From: Emergencia sp.
GTDB lineage: Bacteria > Bacillota > Clostridia > Peptostreptococcales > Anaerovoracaceae
Length of the DNA stretch: 64,000 nucleotides
Direction of reading: 5' to 3'
Assembly (NCBI GenBank): GCA_022767345.1
Contig: JALEOD010000035.1
Span: 1 to 64,000, forward strand
Shown one piece after another: positions 44,960 through 54,072 of this stretch. Made by a program: the position numbers and the translations under genes. How positions within the stretch are numbered: the first letter of the stretch is position 1; each line of letters starts with the position of its first letter. The notes below the pieces were generated by a model, which worked only from the letters and a program-made list of their open reading frames with translations, was not told the DNA's origin and did no database searches.

Positions 44960-46117
44960 ATGAAGAAAAAATCGTTGTTTGAGAATGCGCGCAGAGGCGC
45001 ATTTAATTTTTATGATGACTGGGTGTTTCACTACATCTTTTCAAAGGACGCAAAAGAAAATAAGAAAGCACTGATTGCAATTATCAATGTGATACTGGAC
45101 AGAAAGGCGGATCCCATTGAAGAAATTCAAATCATGAATCCGTACATATACGGGGAGAAACCTTATATGAAAGGGGCGGTCTTAGATATCAAGGCACAAA
45201 CGACCATGGGAGAGCTGCTGGATATCGAAATGCAGAACGGAAACCTGGATTTTTATACCAACCGTTCTGTTTTTTATTGCGGAAAATTGATCAATTTATC
45301 GTTGGAAAAAGGGGAGGACTATGATAAAATGAAAAAAAGTATTGTGATTTCCATTGTAAAAGGAAATATATTTCCGCAGACAAAGAAATTGCACAGTACA
45401 TTTTACTTTATGGAGAACGAGGAGCATTTCAGACTGTCAGAAGCCGCGGAGATTCACTTTGTGGAATTGGAGAAAGTAGATACCCGTAAACCGATAGATG
45501 AAATGGAGCCTTTGGAGAGTTTAGCAGCGTATATGCTTTTTGCAGGTGATCAGACACAGGAGATGTACGTGCAGGACTTAATTGACCGAGGAGGGGAGGC
45601 AGTCATCATGGCGGAACGATTATTTAAGGAATTAACGGAGGATCAGATTGCCTTTGAAATGCGCGAACAGCAGATAAAGACGGAACATTCCATAGCAACC
45701 TTGAAATATGTAGAGGAGAAACGCAAGGCTGAACTGGATGAGTGGGAAGCAAGCATTATAGAGAAGGAAACAAATCTTGCAGAAAAAGAGACAAATCTTG
45801 CAGAAAAAGAGACAAATCTTGCAGACAAAGAGACAAGCCTTGCGGACAAAGAGACAAATCTTGCAGACAAAGAGACAAGCCTTGCAGACAAAGAGACAAG
45901 CCTTGCAGAGAAGGAAATCATCGTTGATGAAAGAGAAAAGGGCTTAGAAATCAGATTAAATGAATTGCAAACGCAACAGGAGCAACTTGCGTTACAACAG
46001 GAACAGTTATATAAAAAACAGCGAGAATTTGCATTGTCTCTAAAAAGAGCAGGCATTGACGATGAACAGATTGCTGATTTAACGGGTCTGAACTTACAGG
46101 AGATTGCTGGCCTGTAA
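44960..46117 (+). CDS. Rpn-family (PD-(D/E)XK) nuclease/transposase-like protein with heptad-repeat coiled coil
   Basis: A 385-residue member of the Rpn/PDDEXK_2 family. The N-terminal part contains FNFYDDWVFHYIFSKDAKENK and the nuclease-like core VLDIKAQTTMGELLDIEMQ (D-x-x-x-x...E-x-Q). A segment of about 40 residues at 270-320 consists of seven tandem heptads KETNLAE/KETSLAD, encoded by 21-bp DNA repeats at 45764-45914, and should form a coiled coil. The C-terminus has the family-typical GIDDEQIADLTGLNLQEIAGL. Enterobacterial Rpn proteins promote recombination. The start is ATG 44960, with GGGAGG eight bases upstream. Confidence 0.82.
   Translation: MKKKSLFENARRGAFNFYDDWVFHYIFSKDAKENKKALIAIINVILDRKADPIEEIQIMNPYIYGEKPYMKGAVLDIKAQTTMGELLDIEMQNGNLDFYTNRSVFYCGKLINLSLEKGEDYDKMKKSIVISIVKGNIFPQTKKLHSTFYFMENEEHFRLSEAAEIHFVELEKVDTRKPIDEMEPLESLAAYMLFAGDQTQEMYVQDLIDRGGEAVIMAERLFKELTEDQIAFEMREQQIKTEHSIATLKYVEEKRKAELDEWEASIIEKETNLAEKETNLAEKETNLADKETSLADKETNLADKETSLADKETSLAEKEIIVDEREKGLEIRLNELQTQQEQLALQQEQLYKKQREFALSLKRAGIDDEQIADLTGLNLQEIAGL
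45764..45914 (+). repeat. 21-bp tandem repeats encoding heptads
   Basis: Seven imperfect copies of a 21-bp unit (GAGACAAATCTTGCAGAAAA type) lie in frame within the Rpn-like gene. Changes in copy number would add or remove whole heptads without a frameshift. Confidence 0.8.
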
Positions 46118-46251
46118 AGAAACAAATATTTATGATGTGTAAGAACAGGACAGGAAGCCATGTCGCCCAGCCAGTACAGGGCGAAGGGTCAGGAGACGCA
46201 TCAATTCTATACAAATGGTCTGGCAAACCATCTGGAGAATAATACAAGCAA

Positions 46252-46283
46252 AGGGCAAAGCCTTAAAAACGGCTTTGCCCTTT
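46252..46283 (+). terminator. Terminator of the Rpn-like gene
   Basis: AAAGGGCAAAGCC pairs with GGCTTTGCCCTTT around TTAAAAAC. The IS element is inserted immediately behind it, so the T tract has been displaced. Confidence 0.75.
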
Positions 46284-47794
46284 CAGTAGACGGTGTGAAA
46301 TTTTTTCTGTAAATTGAGATCTTCTATGATAATGGAGCGGCTTAATGGCAGTTTTCTGCGGTTAAGCCGTTGTCTATTTAATAGCAAAATTGAACGAACA
46401 TGTCAAGAGCACCCAGAAAAATCCGGGTGTATATTTTTCTTGACAAATAGTTAGAGTTACTGCATTAGTCGGTCAGGATACATGATTTCTAGCTCACCGC
46501 GTACTTTTCCCCAGTTGCGAATTGGCATTGTCCATTTTTTTGCAATTTCAAAAGTACCTAAGTATAGTGCTTTCATCAGTGCCTGAGAGCTTGGAAATAC
46601 GCTCCTTTGCTTGTTTAATCTACGAAAGCATGAATTTAGTGATTCTATGGCATTTGTAGTGTAAAAAGCGGTGCGAACATCCTTAGAAAACTTGAAGATT
46701 GGGGAAATTGCATCCCAGTTATCATGCCAGCGGTTCATAGCATTTGGATACTGCCCAGACCATTTCTTTGTTACAACCTCTAACTGCTTCATAGCTGCTT
46801 CTTCGCTTGCAGCTGTATAGATTGTCTTTAAATCCTTTGCAAAGGTTTTCATATCTTTGTTTGCAACATATTTCAGCGTATTTCTCACCATATGTACAAT
46901 ACAACGCTGTTGCTCTGTTTTTGGAAATGCCGTAGAAATTGCATCCTTAATTCCTGTTAATCCATCTGAGCAGAGAATGAGAATATCCTGAACTCCTCGA
47001 TTCTTCAAACTGTTCAATACAGAAAGCCAGTATTTACTGCTTTCATTTTCGCCTACTACAATACTTAAGACTTCTTTTATACCGTCTTCATTGATGCCTA
47101 GTACCACATATGCAGCCAACTTTCTAATTACACCATCATCACGTACAGAGAAGTGCACAGCATCAATAAAAACAATTGGATACACAGCTGACAAGGGACG
47201 ATTCTGCCATTCCTCTATTTTGGGAAGGAGTTTATCTGTGATATCGGATATCATTCCTTCGCTAACTTCAAAACCATAAATATCCTCTATGGTCTCTGAA
47301 ATCTGCCGTGTGGTCATTCCCTTAGCATACATTGCGATAATCTTATCATCAATTGCAGAAATATCCTTTTGACGTTTTGGAAGCACTTGTGGTTCAAAAG
47401 AACTTTGACGATCCTGAGGTACATCTACTTCGAATTCACCATATTTACTACGAACGGTCTTAGATTTTGTGCCATTACGGTAATTAGATTCACCTGATCT
47501 TTCGTAGCGATCATATCCGAGATGATTGTCCATTTCTGTTTCAAGCATATCTTGAATAGTTCCGGACAGCAAATCTTTAAGTGCCTCCTGAATATCATCT
47601 GCTGATTGGATATCGTACTCTTGGAGCAATCCCCGGATAATGTTTCTTTTTCCTTCTGTCATCGGTTTTGGTTTGTAAACTACTTTTTTTCTGTTTGCCA
47701 TAATTAAATGGCCTCCTATGATTTAATATATTTTATCATAGAAGACCTTTATGTTGTCTAATTTACAGAGATTTTTTCACACTCTCTTTCAGTA
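46280..47794. mobile_element. IS256-family insertion sequence with 9-bp target duplication
   Basis: CTTTCAGTA occurs directly on both sides (46280-46288 and 47786-47794). Between them lies an element of about 1.5 kb whose ends are related inverted repeats (left GGTGTGAAATTTTTTCTG, right as reverse complement GAGTGTGAAAAAATCTCTG), continuing into shared CTGTAAATT and CTTCTATGATAA. The single ORF is an intact IS256-type transposase. Size, ends and 8-9-bp duplication all fit the family. Confidence 0.88.
46457..47701 (-). CDS. IS256-family transposase
   Basis: The 414-residue mutator-type DDE transposase appears intact. Catalytic regions include VFIDAVHFSVRDDG (first Asp), LILCSDGLTGIKDAI (second Asp) and TTNAIESLNSCFRR (Glu). 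The N-terminal KRNIIRGLLQEYDIQSADDIQEALKDLL and YDRYERSGESNYRNGTKSKTV segments are typical. AGGAGG precedes the ATG. It reads toward the Rpn-like gene. Lack of decay implies recent arrival or current activity. Confidence 0.95.
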   Translation of the reverse strand: MANRKKVVYKPKPMTEGKRNIIRGLLQEYDIQSADDIQEALKDLLSGTIQDMLETEMDNHLGYDRYERSGESNYRNGTKSKTVRSKYGEFEVDVPQDRQSSFEPQVLPKRQKDISAIDDKIIAMYAKGMTTRQISETIEDIYGFEVSEGMISDITDKLLPKIEEWQNRPLSAVYPIVFIDAVHFSVRDDGVIRKLAAYVVLGINEDGIKEVLSIVVGENESSKYWLSVLNSLKNRGVQDILILCSDGLTGIKDAISTAFPKTEQQRCIVHMVRNTLKYVANKDMKTFAKDLKTIYTAASEEAAMKQLEVVTKKWSGQYPNAMNRWHDNWDAISPIFKFSKDVRTAFYTTNAIESLNSCFRRLNKQRSVFPSSQALMKALYLGTFEIAKKWTMPIRNWGKVRGELEIMYPDRLMQ

Positions 47795-47878
47795 ACTAAT
47801 TAACATATCTTATATCAGTTGTTCTACTTTACACAGAATAGTTTACACTACCATTTCTTTTGTTTTTTTGAATTCAGC

Positions 47879-48226
47879 TTATTTGTTAATGCCCATGATG
47901 GTCTCGATTGCGGAAGCTACTTCGATGTAGTCCTCAATCAGCTCGGCTAAACGCTGCTCACCGGATGGCTCCAGATGATAATAAACGCGTGTCATTCTCT
48001 TGCCTACGGTTTTTTTATAGTCTGTGATATAGTTGTTATCAATCAGCTTGTACAGGGTAGGATACATAGAACCTTCCGGGATTACTAAAACACCACCTGA
48101 TCTCTGGTTGATTAACTGTGAAAGCTGATAACCGTAGCAATCGCCTTCTTCTTTTAAAAGATGAAGAAGAAGCATCTCTACTGAACCTTTTTTAAAATTA
48201 CTTTTGTTTTTGTTTCTCTGTGTCAT
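47879..48226 (-). CDS. PadR-family transcriptional regulator
   Basis: A 115-residue regulator with the PadR winged-helix pattern: GSVEMLLLHLLKEEGDCYGYQLSQLI, IPEGSMYPTLYKLIDNNYI and RVYYHLEPSGEQRLAEL, followed by a short dimerisation helix. PadR proteins usually repress efflux or detoxification genes. No such gene is adjacent here; the IS element lies downstream. AAAGGATAGG precedes the start. The gap to the CBS protein (48227-48384) is AT-rich, without features I can name. Confidence 0.88.
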   Translation of the reverse strand: MTQRNKNKSNFKKGSVEMLLLHLLKEEGDCYGYQLSQLINQRSGGVLVIPEGSMYPTLYKLIDNNYITDYKKTVGKRMTRVYYHLEPSGEQRLAELIEDYIEVASAIETIMGINK

Positions 48227-48384
48227 ACTGCACCTATCCTTTCTTACTAATTAGAATAAAACAATTAATTAAATAAGTCAACGAATATTTCCAATTTTTT
48301 ATGAAGAATATGTGAATTTTTTTTAAAAGCGCATAAAAAAGCAAAAAATCTTGAATCAATTTGGAATTTTGCAGGTTTTGGCGG

Positions 48385-48810
48385 CTATTTAGAATCTTTT
48401 GATAGACATCCCATAATGTCACCGACTTCAGCATGGAATAACTTTTTTCTGGCCAGATTGGAAAGAGAGAGTATACCGACTAGCTTTTCATTCTCTAAAA
48501 CGGGAAGCCGACGCACTTTTTTTTCAGAGAATGTGCAGGCAGCATCGTGAATATCCATATCGGCGCTGACAGAGATGATATCTTGCGACATGACTTCTGA
48601 TACGGGAAGCTGTGATAGAGGCACTGTATGGCCCAAAATAGCGCGTAAAACGATATCGCGGTCAGTGACTACCCCCAGAAGACTGCCGCGGTTATCGCAA
48701 ATAGGGATAAAACCGATATCGTATTGCTTCATCAGCGCAGCGACATCAGCGACAACGGCATCTATCTTTGCGAAGTAGATATTGGTAGACATTAATTCTT
48801 TTACAATCAT
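48385..48810 (-). CDS. Two-CBS-domain protein
   Basis: The 141-residue protein consists of a tandem CBS pair: ELMSTNIYFAKIDAVVADVAALM with VVTDRDIVLRAI closing the first, and VSEVMSQDIISVSADMDIHDAA with RRLPVLENEKLVGILSLSNLAR closing the second. Such pairs bind adenine nucleotides or related ligands and sense energy state. It lies just downstream of the Trk potassium operon, separated by a terminator, so a direct functional link is uncertain. CAGGAGGA precedes the ATG. Confidence 0.88.
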   Translation of the reverse strand: MIVKELMSTNIYFAKIDAVVADVAALMKQYDIGFIPICDNRGSLLGVVTDRDIVLRAILGHTVPLSQLPVSEVMSQDIISVSADMDIHDAACTFSEKKVRRLPVLENEKLVGILSLSNLARKKLFHAEVGDIMGCLSKDSK

Positions 48811-48868
48811 GTATAATCCTCCTGTCTGTATGATTTGCAGGCAGGAGGAAAATTATGAGTATAATGAG

Positions 48869-48899
48869 GAAAAAGAGCGGTGGTGAAACCGCTCTTTTT
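48869..48899. terminator. Intrinsic terminator of the trk operon
   Basis: AAAAAGAGCGG pairs with CCGCTCTTTTT around TGGTGAAA. On the minus strand it ends trkH. Confidence 0.88.
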
Positions 48900-48916
48900 C
48901 TATTTCGCTATAATCT

Positions 48917-50383
48917 CTAGGATCTCGCTCTGTCTGAATTCCAGAAGGAGCGGGAAAAGATAATGATAATGGCATAAATTTCAAGTCTGCCTGCCAGCAT
49001 CAGAGCAGCGGAATAAAGTTTGCCGAAACCGGTAAAAATACTGAAGTTTCCGCCTGAGATGGCGCCGAAAGCGGTGCCGTTATTGGTGATACAGGCGAGG
49101 GCAGTAGAGAACGTTGTCTCCATATCCTGATTCTCAAGGGCTAAAACCAGAGAAGAGAATATGAATACTGCGAAATACATCAGCATGAATACAGTGACAG
49201 AGGCTGCAGTTGCCGCACTGACGGGTTTTCCCTGAATCATGATAGGTTTGACTGCCCGTGGATGAATTCGTTTGTAGATGCCGCGTAAAATAATTTTGAA
49301 GTATATAATAAAGCGCATGACTTTAATGGAGCCACTGGTGGAATTTCCGCAGCCACCGATGAGGACAAGAATTAAAAGAACCATCTTGCAGGTTGTCGGC
49401 CAGAGATTGATATCATCGATTTCGTAACCGGAGGTTGCTCCAAAGGCAGTTGCCTGCGCAAAGGCGTCTCCAAAAGCGCCGAGAAGAGAATCGTATTGTC
49501 CGGTCAGATAGAGTGATGCAGCAATGATGAGAGAGCCACCGAGCAAGAGCCCTAAAAAGGTTTTGACTTCAATCATATTAAAAGCCGTTTTCCATTTTTT
49601 ACAGTACAGGAAGAAATACATCATGAAATTCACTGATCCTGCAAGGGAAAACAAGGTAAAGATGATTTTTACATAGGCCTCGTTGGTTAGGTTTAAAACG
49701 CTGTCAGCACTGAGAAGTCCTGCTGTACTGATTGTGGACATGGTGTTGACCAGTGCGTGAAAAGGGTCAAGTCCACTTGGCAGAAGCAGAATGAATTCCA
49801 GTACCGTCAGCACGATGTAAATCCGATAGGTCAGTTTTGCGGTATCACTGATTCTTGCGGACATTTTCTCAAAATCGGGTCCGGGTACTTCCGCAGCGGC
49901 CATTTTTTGTCCTTGCACGCCCAAAACAGGAAATAGAGAAACTGTCAGGAGAAGCAGTCCCATGCCGCCCAGCCAGTTGGAAATCGCTTTCCAAAGCAGA
50001 AGCGAGCGGGGCATTTGGGATGTTGGGATCGTCCAGGCGCCGGTTGTAGTCCAGCCTGATACGGACTCAAAGATACTGTCCGTCAGGCTGTAACCGCAGT
50101 GTGCGGTGAAGTAGGGAACTGTGCCTACGGCACAGACAAGAATCCAGCACAGAAAAGCAACGAAAAAGCTCTCTCTGGATTTAATCTGCAGCGTATAGTA
50201 TTTTAGATGGCGATATATAAAAAGTCCGAATCCGATGCAGCAGATGGCAGGGCAAAACAGTGCGGCAGCAGCATTGTACTCATTGAGATAAACACCATAT
50301 GCCATAGGAGGCAGCATGGCGATTCCTTCAAAGAGAAGGATTACTGCGAGGGTTTTTAAAATTACGCGAAAATTGTATGTCAT
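48917..50383 (-). CDS. trkH: TrkH-family potassium channel subunit (second copy)
   Basis: A 488-residue integral membrane protein of the TrkH/KtrB superfamily with four repeats around K+-filter loops (SVSGWTTTGAWTI, NTMSTISTAGLLS, AFGATSGYEIDD, CITNNGTAFGAIS). It works with the TrkA gating ring encoded two genes upstream. The filter regions are more divergent than in the neighbouring copy (for example TTGAWT), which may alter conductance or selectivity. ATG 50383 has AAAGGA at correct spacing. It is the last gene of trkA-trkH-trkH. Confidence 0.9.
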   Translation of the reverse strand: MTYNFRVILKTLAVILLFEGIAMLPPMAYGVYLNEYNAAAALFCPAICCIGFGLFIYRHLKYYTLQIKSRESFFVAFLCWILVCAVGTVPYFTAHCGYSLTDSIFESVSGWTTTGAWTIPTSQMPRSLLLWKAISNWLGGMGLLLLTVSLFPVLGVQGQKMAAAEVPGPDFEKMSARISDTAKLTYRIYIVLTVLEFILLLPSGLDPFHALVNTMSTISTAGLLSADSVLNLTNEAYVKIIFTLFSLAGSVNFMMYFFLYCKKWKTAFNMIEVKTFLGLLLGGSLIIAASLYLTGQYDSLLGAFGDAFAQATAFGATSGYEIDDINLWPTTCKMVLLILVLIGGCGNSTSGSIKVMRFIIYFKIILRGIYKRIHPRAVKPIMIQGKPVSAATAASVTVFMLMYFAVFIFSSLVLALENQDMETTFSTALACITNNGTAFGAISGGNFSIFTGFGKLYSAALMLAGRLEIYAIIIIFSRSFWNSDRARS

Positions 50384-50413
50384 AACCAAATCCTTTTAAC
50401 GAAATAGATTGCT

Positions 50414-51880
50414 TTATGCTTTGTTGGAATTCCAATAATGGGGCGATAAAAGCATAAAGAAAGTAAATAACTCCAGTCTTCCCGCAATCATGAGAAGAGA
50501 CAGGATTATCTTTGAAAAATCATTGAATACAGCAAAATTCATAGACGGACCGATCAGGTTAAATCCCGGTCCTATATTGCCGACGCAGGTCAGCACAGAG
50601 GAAATCGTTGTCATTAGGTCAAATCCGTTGAAGGAGATAAGCATAGAGCCGATAAACACTACAAAGATGTAAAAAAATACAAAATTTGCAATGCCTGTAG
50701 CCATATCTGCTGGGACTTCTCGTTTGTTCAGCGTTACTGTGACAACTCTGGACGGGTGCAGCTTTAAGGATACACCGCGGCGAATCAGCTTCAGCGAAAC
50801 CAAAATACGGATGATTTTGACACCGCCGCCTGTAGAGGATGAGCAGGCACCTGTGAGCATAAGCAGGAAAACCAGCATTTTGCTGAAGGTTGGCCAGATA
50901 TCATAATCTGCAGTGGCATATCCTGTCGTAGTGATAATTGAGCTGACCTGAAACGCAGAATCTCTGATACAGTCTCCGGCATTCTGATAAGTACCGGATA
51001 TGAGCAGATTCGCAGTAATCAGTGCGGTTACCGCAGCAATGAGCAGCAGATATATGCGAAGTTCTGAATCGCGGAAGGCTCTTTTAAAACCGTGTTTCAT
51101 CATAACAAAATACAGATTGAAGTTAATGCCGCAAAGTGTCATAAAAATGATGATGACCCACTGCACATAAGGGCTTGTAAAGTGAGCGACACTGGTGTTA
51201 TAGCTTGAAAATCCGCCGGTTCCTACTGTGCCGAAAGTGTGTATCAAAGCATCGTAAAAACTCAGACCGCCGAAAAGCAGCAGGACTGTTTCGACAATTG
51301 TCAATAAAAGATAAATCAGATATAGGTTTTTGGCTGTATCTGAAAACCTTGGAGAAATTTTGTCAAGGGATGGACCCGGTGTTTCTGCGCTTGCAATGAG
51401 CTGACCGCCTACACCGATAGAAGGAAGCAGTGCCATTGCAAAGACGATAATTCCCATGCCCCCCAGCCAGTGGGTGAAGGAACGCCAGAACAGAATAGAT
51501 TTCGGCAAAGATTCGATATCTGTTAAAATCGAAGAACCTGTAGTAGAAAAACCGGAACAGATTTCAAAGAAGGCATCTACATAATCTGAAACTGCGCCGG
51601 AAATCCAAAGAGGCACAGCGCCGATTGCCGAAGCCGTCAGCCAGCATAATGATACAATAAGAAACCCATCTCTGGCCTTGAGCCGGATTAGAGAAGGGCG
51701 GAATGTTTTTATTAAGATAAATCCCAGAATAAAGCAGGGAATGATTGCGGTTAGAAAGCTTTTTGCGGCAGTGGATTCCTGATAAACCAGAGCTACGACA
51801 AAGGCCGGCAGAAAGCCTGCGCCAAGGACCACAAGCAGCATTCCCATCATTCTGATTACACTGTTAAAATTGACAGTCAT
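50414..51880 (-). CDS. trkH: TrkH-family potassium channel subunit (first copy)
   Basis: The 488-residue TrkH homologue has filter loops such as ICSGFSTTGSSILTD, TFGTVGTGGFSSYN, TTTGYATADYD and CVGNIGPGFNLIGP, closer to the canonical pattern than the second copy. It forms the membrane pore for K+ uptake, gated by TrkA through nucleotide binding. AGGAGTC precedes the ATG. It starts nine bases after trkA and is followed 30 bp later by the second trkH. Two tandem pores with a single TrkA could give two uptake modes. Confidence 0.92.
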   Translation of the reverse strand: MTVNFNSVIRMMGMLLVVLGAGFLPAFVVALVYQESTAAKSFLTAIIPCFILGFILIKTFRPSLIRLKARDGFLIVSLCWLTASAIGAVPLWISGAVSDYVDAFFEICSGFSTTGSSILTDIESLPKSILFWRSFTHWLGGMGIIVFAMALLPSIGVGGQLIASAETPGPSLDKISPRFSDTAKNLYLIYLLLTIVETVLLLFGGLSFYDALIHTFGTVGTGGFSSYNTSVAHFTSPYVQWVIIIFMTLCGINFNLYFVMMKHGFKRAFRDSELRIYLLLIAAVTALITANLLISGTYQNAGDCIRDSAFQVSSIITTTGYATADYDIWPTFSKMLVFLLMLTGACSSSTGGGVKIIRILVSLKLIRRGVSLKLHPSRVVTVTLNKREVPADMATGIANFVFFYIFVVFIGSMLISFNGFDLMTTISSVLTCVGNIGPGFNLIGPSMNFAVFNDFSKIILSLLMIAGRLELFTFFMLLSPHYWNSNKA

Positions 51881-51889
51881 GAAAGACTC

Positions 51890-53248
51890 CTAGTTTTTGT
51901 TCTTGTTTTTCAATAATTTTTCCAAATCGCCGATTTCAGAAAGCAGGCTTAAAATGATAACCCTGTCATTCCACTTGATGACGGTGTTGCCGTCCGGGAT
52001 GATAACTTTCTGTCCTCTGTGAATGGCAGCGATAAGCATACCGTCAGGCAGATCCAGTTTACGCAGAGGCACGTCAATCATTTTCATATGGGAGTGAGCG
52101 ACGATTTCCATGATTTCAGCCTGTCCCTGAATCAGCAGGGAAGAAATGATTTTCTTGGAGCCCTGAATAAAGCGCAGAATATTGCTTGCGGTAATATCCA
52201 GAGGATTGAGAACCATGTCGACACCCATACGTTCAATCAGATCCTTATAACTTTCATGGCTGACTTTGGAAATGACATCCTCAATGCCGTGCTGCTTAGC
52301 AGTTAGTGCCAAGAGTAGATTTTCTTCATCGTAGCCGGTGGCTGTGACGAAGGCGTCCATTTCATTCATATTTTCCTCTTCCAGAAGAGGGATGTCCGTA
52401 CCATCGCTGTGGAGCACCATGACGTTATTCAAATGAGTGGAAAGATAGCGGCATCGTTCCATGCTCTTTTCAACCAGCTTGACGGCAACACCAAACTCAG
52501 AAAGCTTTTCAGCCAGATAAAATCCGGTCTTTCCGCCGCCGATAATCATAACCTTCTGCAAATTGGTGTATTTGCCTTTCTCGTGTACTCGTTTGTTCAA
52601 CTCGATAATCTGATCTTTTTCCCCGATGACGTAAAGGTAATCTTTTTCTCTGATTTCATCGTCACCGTGAGGAATGATGACCTTGCCGTTTCTGGAAATG
52701 GCAGCAATGAGCATATTCGGCATGACTTCTCGCACCTGTGGAATGGAAAGACCGACAAGTCTGCTGAATTTTCTGGCGGGAAACTCGATAAGGGCGATTT
52801 TCCCGCTGGTAAAAATACCGTTGCTCAAAGTGTATTTCTCAGCAAGATATTTATAGATTTCCAGTGTAATGGAAAGGTCAGGGTTGACGATGGAATCAAT
52901 TCCCATGGTCTCCTTGATGAACCCGAACTGATTCATGTGTTCCGGATCTCTGACCCTTGCGATAACACGTCTGCAGCCCAGCTTCTTTGCAAAGGAGGCG
53001 ATTACCATGTTGGTCTCGTCGTTATCGGTGGCAGCCAGAAGATACTGAAAGTGTTTGATATCCAGATTCTTCAGCACGCTGATATCCCTTGCGTCAGCGT
53101 TAATGGTCATGACATCCAGCTGCTGGGAAAGCTTCTGCAGAACATCGTTGTTTTTATCTATAATTGTAATGGCATAATCTCCGCCGAGCAATGCTTCCGC
53201 AACACGGAAACTTAATTTGCCGGCGCCGACAATAGCTACATTCATCAT
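51890..53248 (-). CDS. trkA: Trk system potassium uptake regulatory protein TrkA
   Basis: A 452-residue cytosolic gating protein with two tandem RCK units. Each has a Rossmann RCK_N domain (NVAIVGAGKLSFRVAEALLG, later VMIIGGGKTGFYLAEKLSEFG) followed by a TrkA_C domain (FSRLVGLSIPQVREVMPNMLI; HSHMKMIDVPLRKLDLPDGML). It binds NAD(H) or ATP/ADP and opens TrkH. It heads the operon. GATGAGGAA precedes the start. Confidence 0.94.
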   Translation of the reverse strand: MMNVAIVGAGKLSFRVAEALLGGDYAITIIDKNNDVLQKLSQQLDVMTINADARDISVLKNLDIKHFQYLLAATDNDETNMVIASFAKKLGCRRVIARVRDPEHMNQFGFIKETMGIDSIVNPDLSITLEIYKYLAEKYTLSNGIFTSGKIALIEFPARKFSRLVGLSIPQVREVMPNMLIAAISRNGKVIIPHGDDEIREKDYLYVIGEKDQIIELNKRVHEKGKYTNLQKVMIIGGGKTGFYLAEKLSEFGVAVKLVEKSMERCRYLSTHLNNVMVLHSDGTDIPLLEEENMNEMDAFVTATGYDEENLLLALTAKQHGIEDVISKVSHESYKDLIERMGVDMVLNPLDITASNILRFIQGSKKIISSLLIQGQAEIMEIVAHSHMKMIDVPLRKLDLPDGMLIAAIHRGQKVIIPDGNTVIKWNDRVIILSLLSEIGDLEKLLKNKNKN

Positions 53249-53341
53249 AATTCAATTCCTCATCTTTATGTTTCTAAAAGTTGGCATTTGTCTATATACG
53301 TAACTTCTATTGTAATTCATATGATTCCAATTTGCAAGAGG

Positions 53342-53393
53342 GTGATGCAAATATATTTTTGCTGGCAGTGATGCAAATATATTTTTGCTGGCT
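53342..53393. repeat. Tandem 26-bp duplication containing a dyad
   Basis: The 26-bp unit beginning GTGATGCAAATATA occurs twice back to back (53342-53367 and 53368-53393). Each copy contains GCAAA-N6-TTTGC-like symmetry. It lies in the divergent gap between trkA and the MBL gene and may be a duplicated operator. Confidence 0.7.
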
Positions 53394-53419
53394 TGCCGGA
53401 GCTTAAATATGTTCAAAAC

Positions 53420-53449
53420 TTGCCAACAAAAGGAGACCTGTGATACAAT
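53420..53449 (+). promoter_or_regulatory. Promoter of the MBL-HAD unit
   Basis: TTGCCA (53420-53425) and TACAAT (53444-53449) are separated by 18 bp. Confidence 0.55.
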
Positions 53450-53469
53450 GAATTTCAAGGAGTGAGGAT

Positions 53470-54072
53470 ATGAAAATAAAATGTTTTGTAAGCGGAGCCC
53501 TTTTGAGCAACGGATACGTGATTTACCAAAAGGAGGGCGGCTCCTGCTATATCATAGATCCGGGTTACAGCCCGAAAAAATTTATCAATTTTTCCCGCGA
53601 AAAGGCTTTGCATCCGGCGGGTGTTCTTTTGACCCATCTGCACCACGACCACACCGGGGCTGCAGATGCTGTGGCAGAAGCGCTGGACTGTCCGATTTAT
53701 ATGCATGAGGATGACGCTTTCATTTATCGCGGCAGAGTGGATTGTCATCTGCAGGATGGCGACACTTTCGACCTTGAGGGAGAAACTTTGCAGGTCATTC
53801 ATACGCCGGGGCACACGAAAGGAAGTATTTGTCTCATGAGTCAAAAGAGCAGAGTCTGCTTTACGGGGGATACAATCTTCGATACGGACCTTGGGCGCAC
53901 CGACCTTGCAGGCGGAAGCGAAGCTGACATGGAGCATTCGGTGCGGGATATCATCGACAAATGGGAAAATGACATCACCATTTATCCCGGTCATGACAGT
54001 GGCTGTAATATGAAAAAAGTGAGAATTTATAACACAGAATTTTTAGCATTGAGGGACGGACATGAGCGATAA
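53470..54072 (+). CDS. MBL-fold metallo-hydrolase (glyoxalase II-like)
   Basis: The 200-residue metallo-beta-lactamase-fold enzyme has THLHHDHTG (H-x-H-x-D-H metal motif), HTPGHTKGSICLM (third metal His), CFTGDTIFDTDLGRTD (bridging Asp) and TIYPGHDSGC. The single-domain form is common in Firmicutes and is usually annotated as hydroxyacylglutathione-hydrolase-like, although the substrate is unknown. AAGGAG precedes the ATG. Its end overlaps the HAD gene by 11 bp. Confidence 0.88.
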   Translation: MKIKCFVSGALLSNGYVIYQKEGGSCYIIDPGYSPKKFINFSREKALHPAGVLLTHLHHDHTGAADAVAEALDCPIYMHEDDAFIYRGRVDCHLQDGDTFDLEGETLQVIHTPGHTKGSICLMSQKSRVCFTGDTIFDTDLGRTDLAGGSEADMEHSVRDIIDKWENDITIYPGHDSGCNMKKVRIYNTEFLALRDGHER

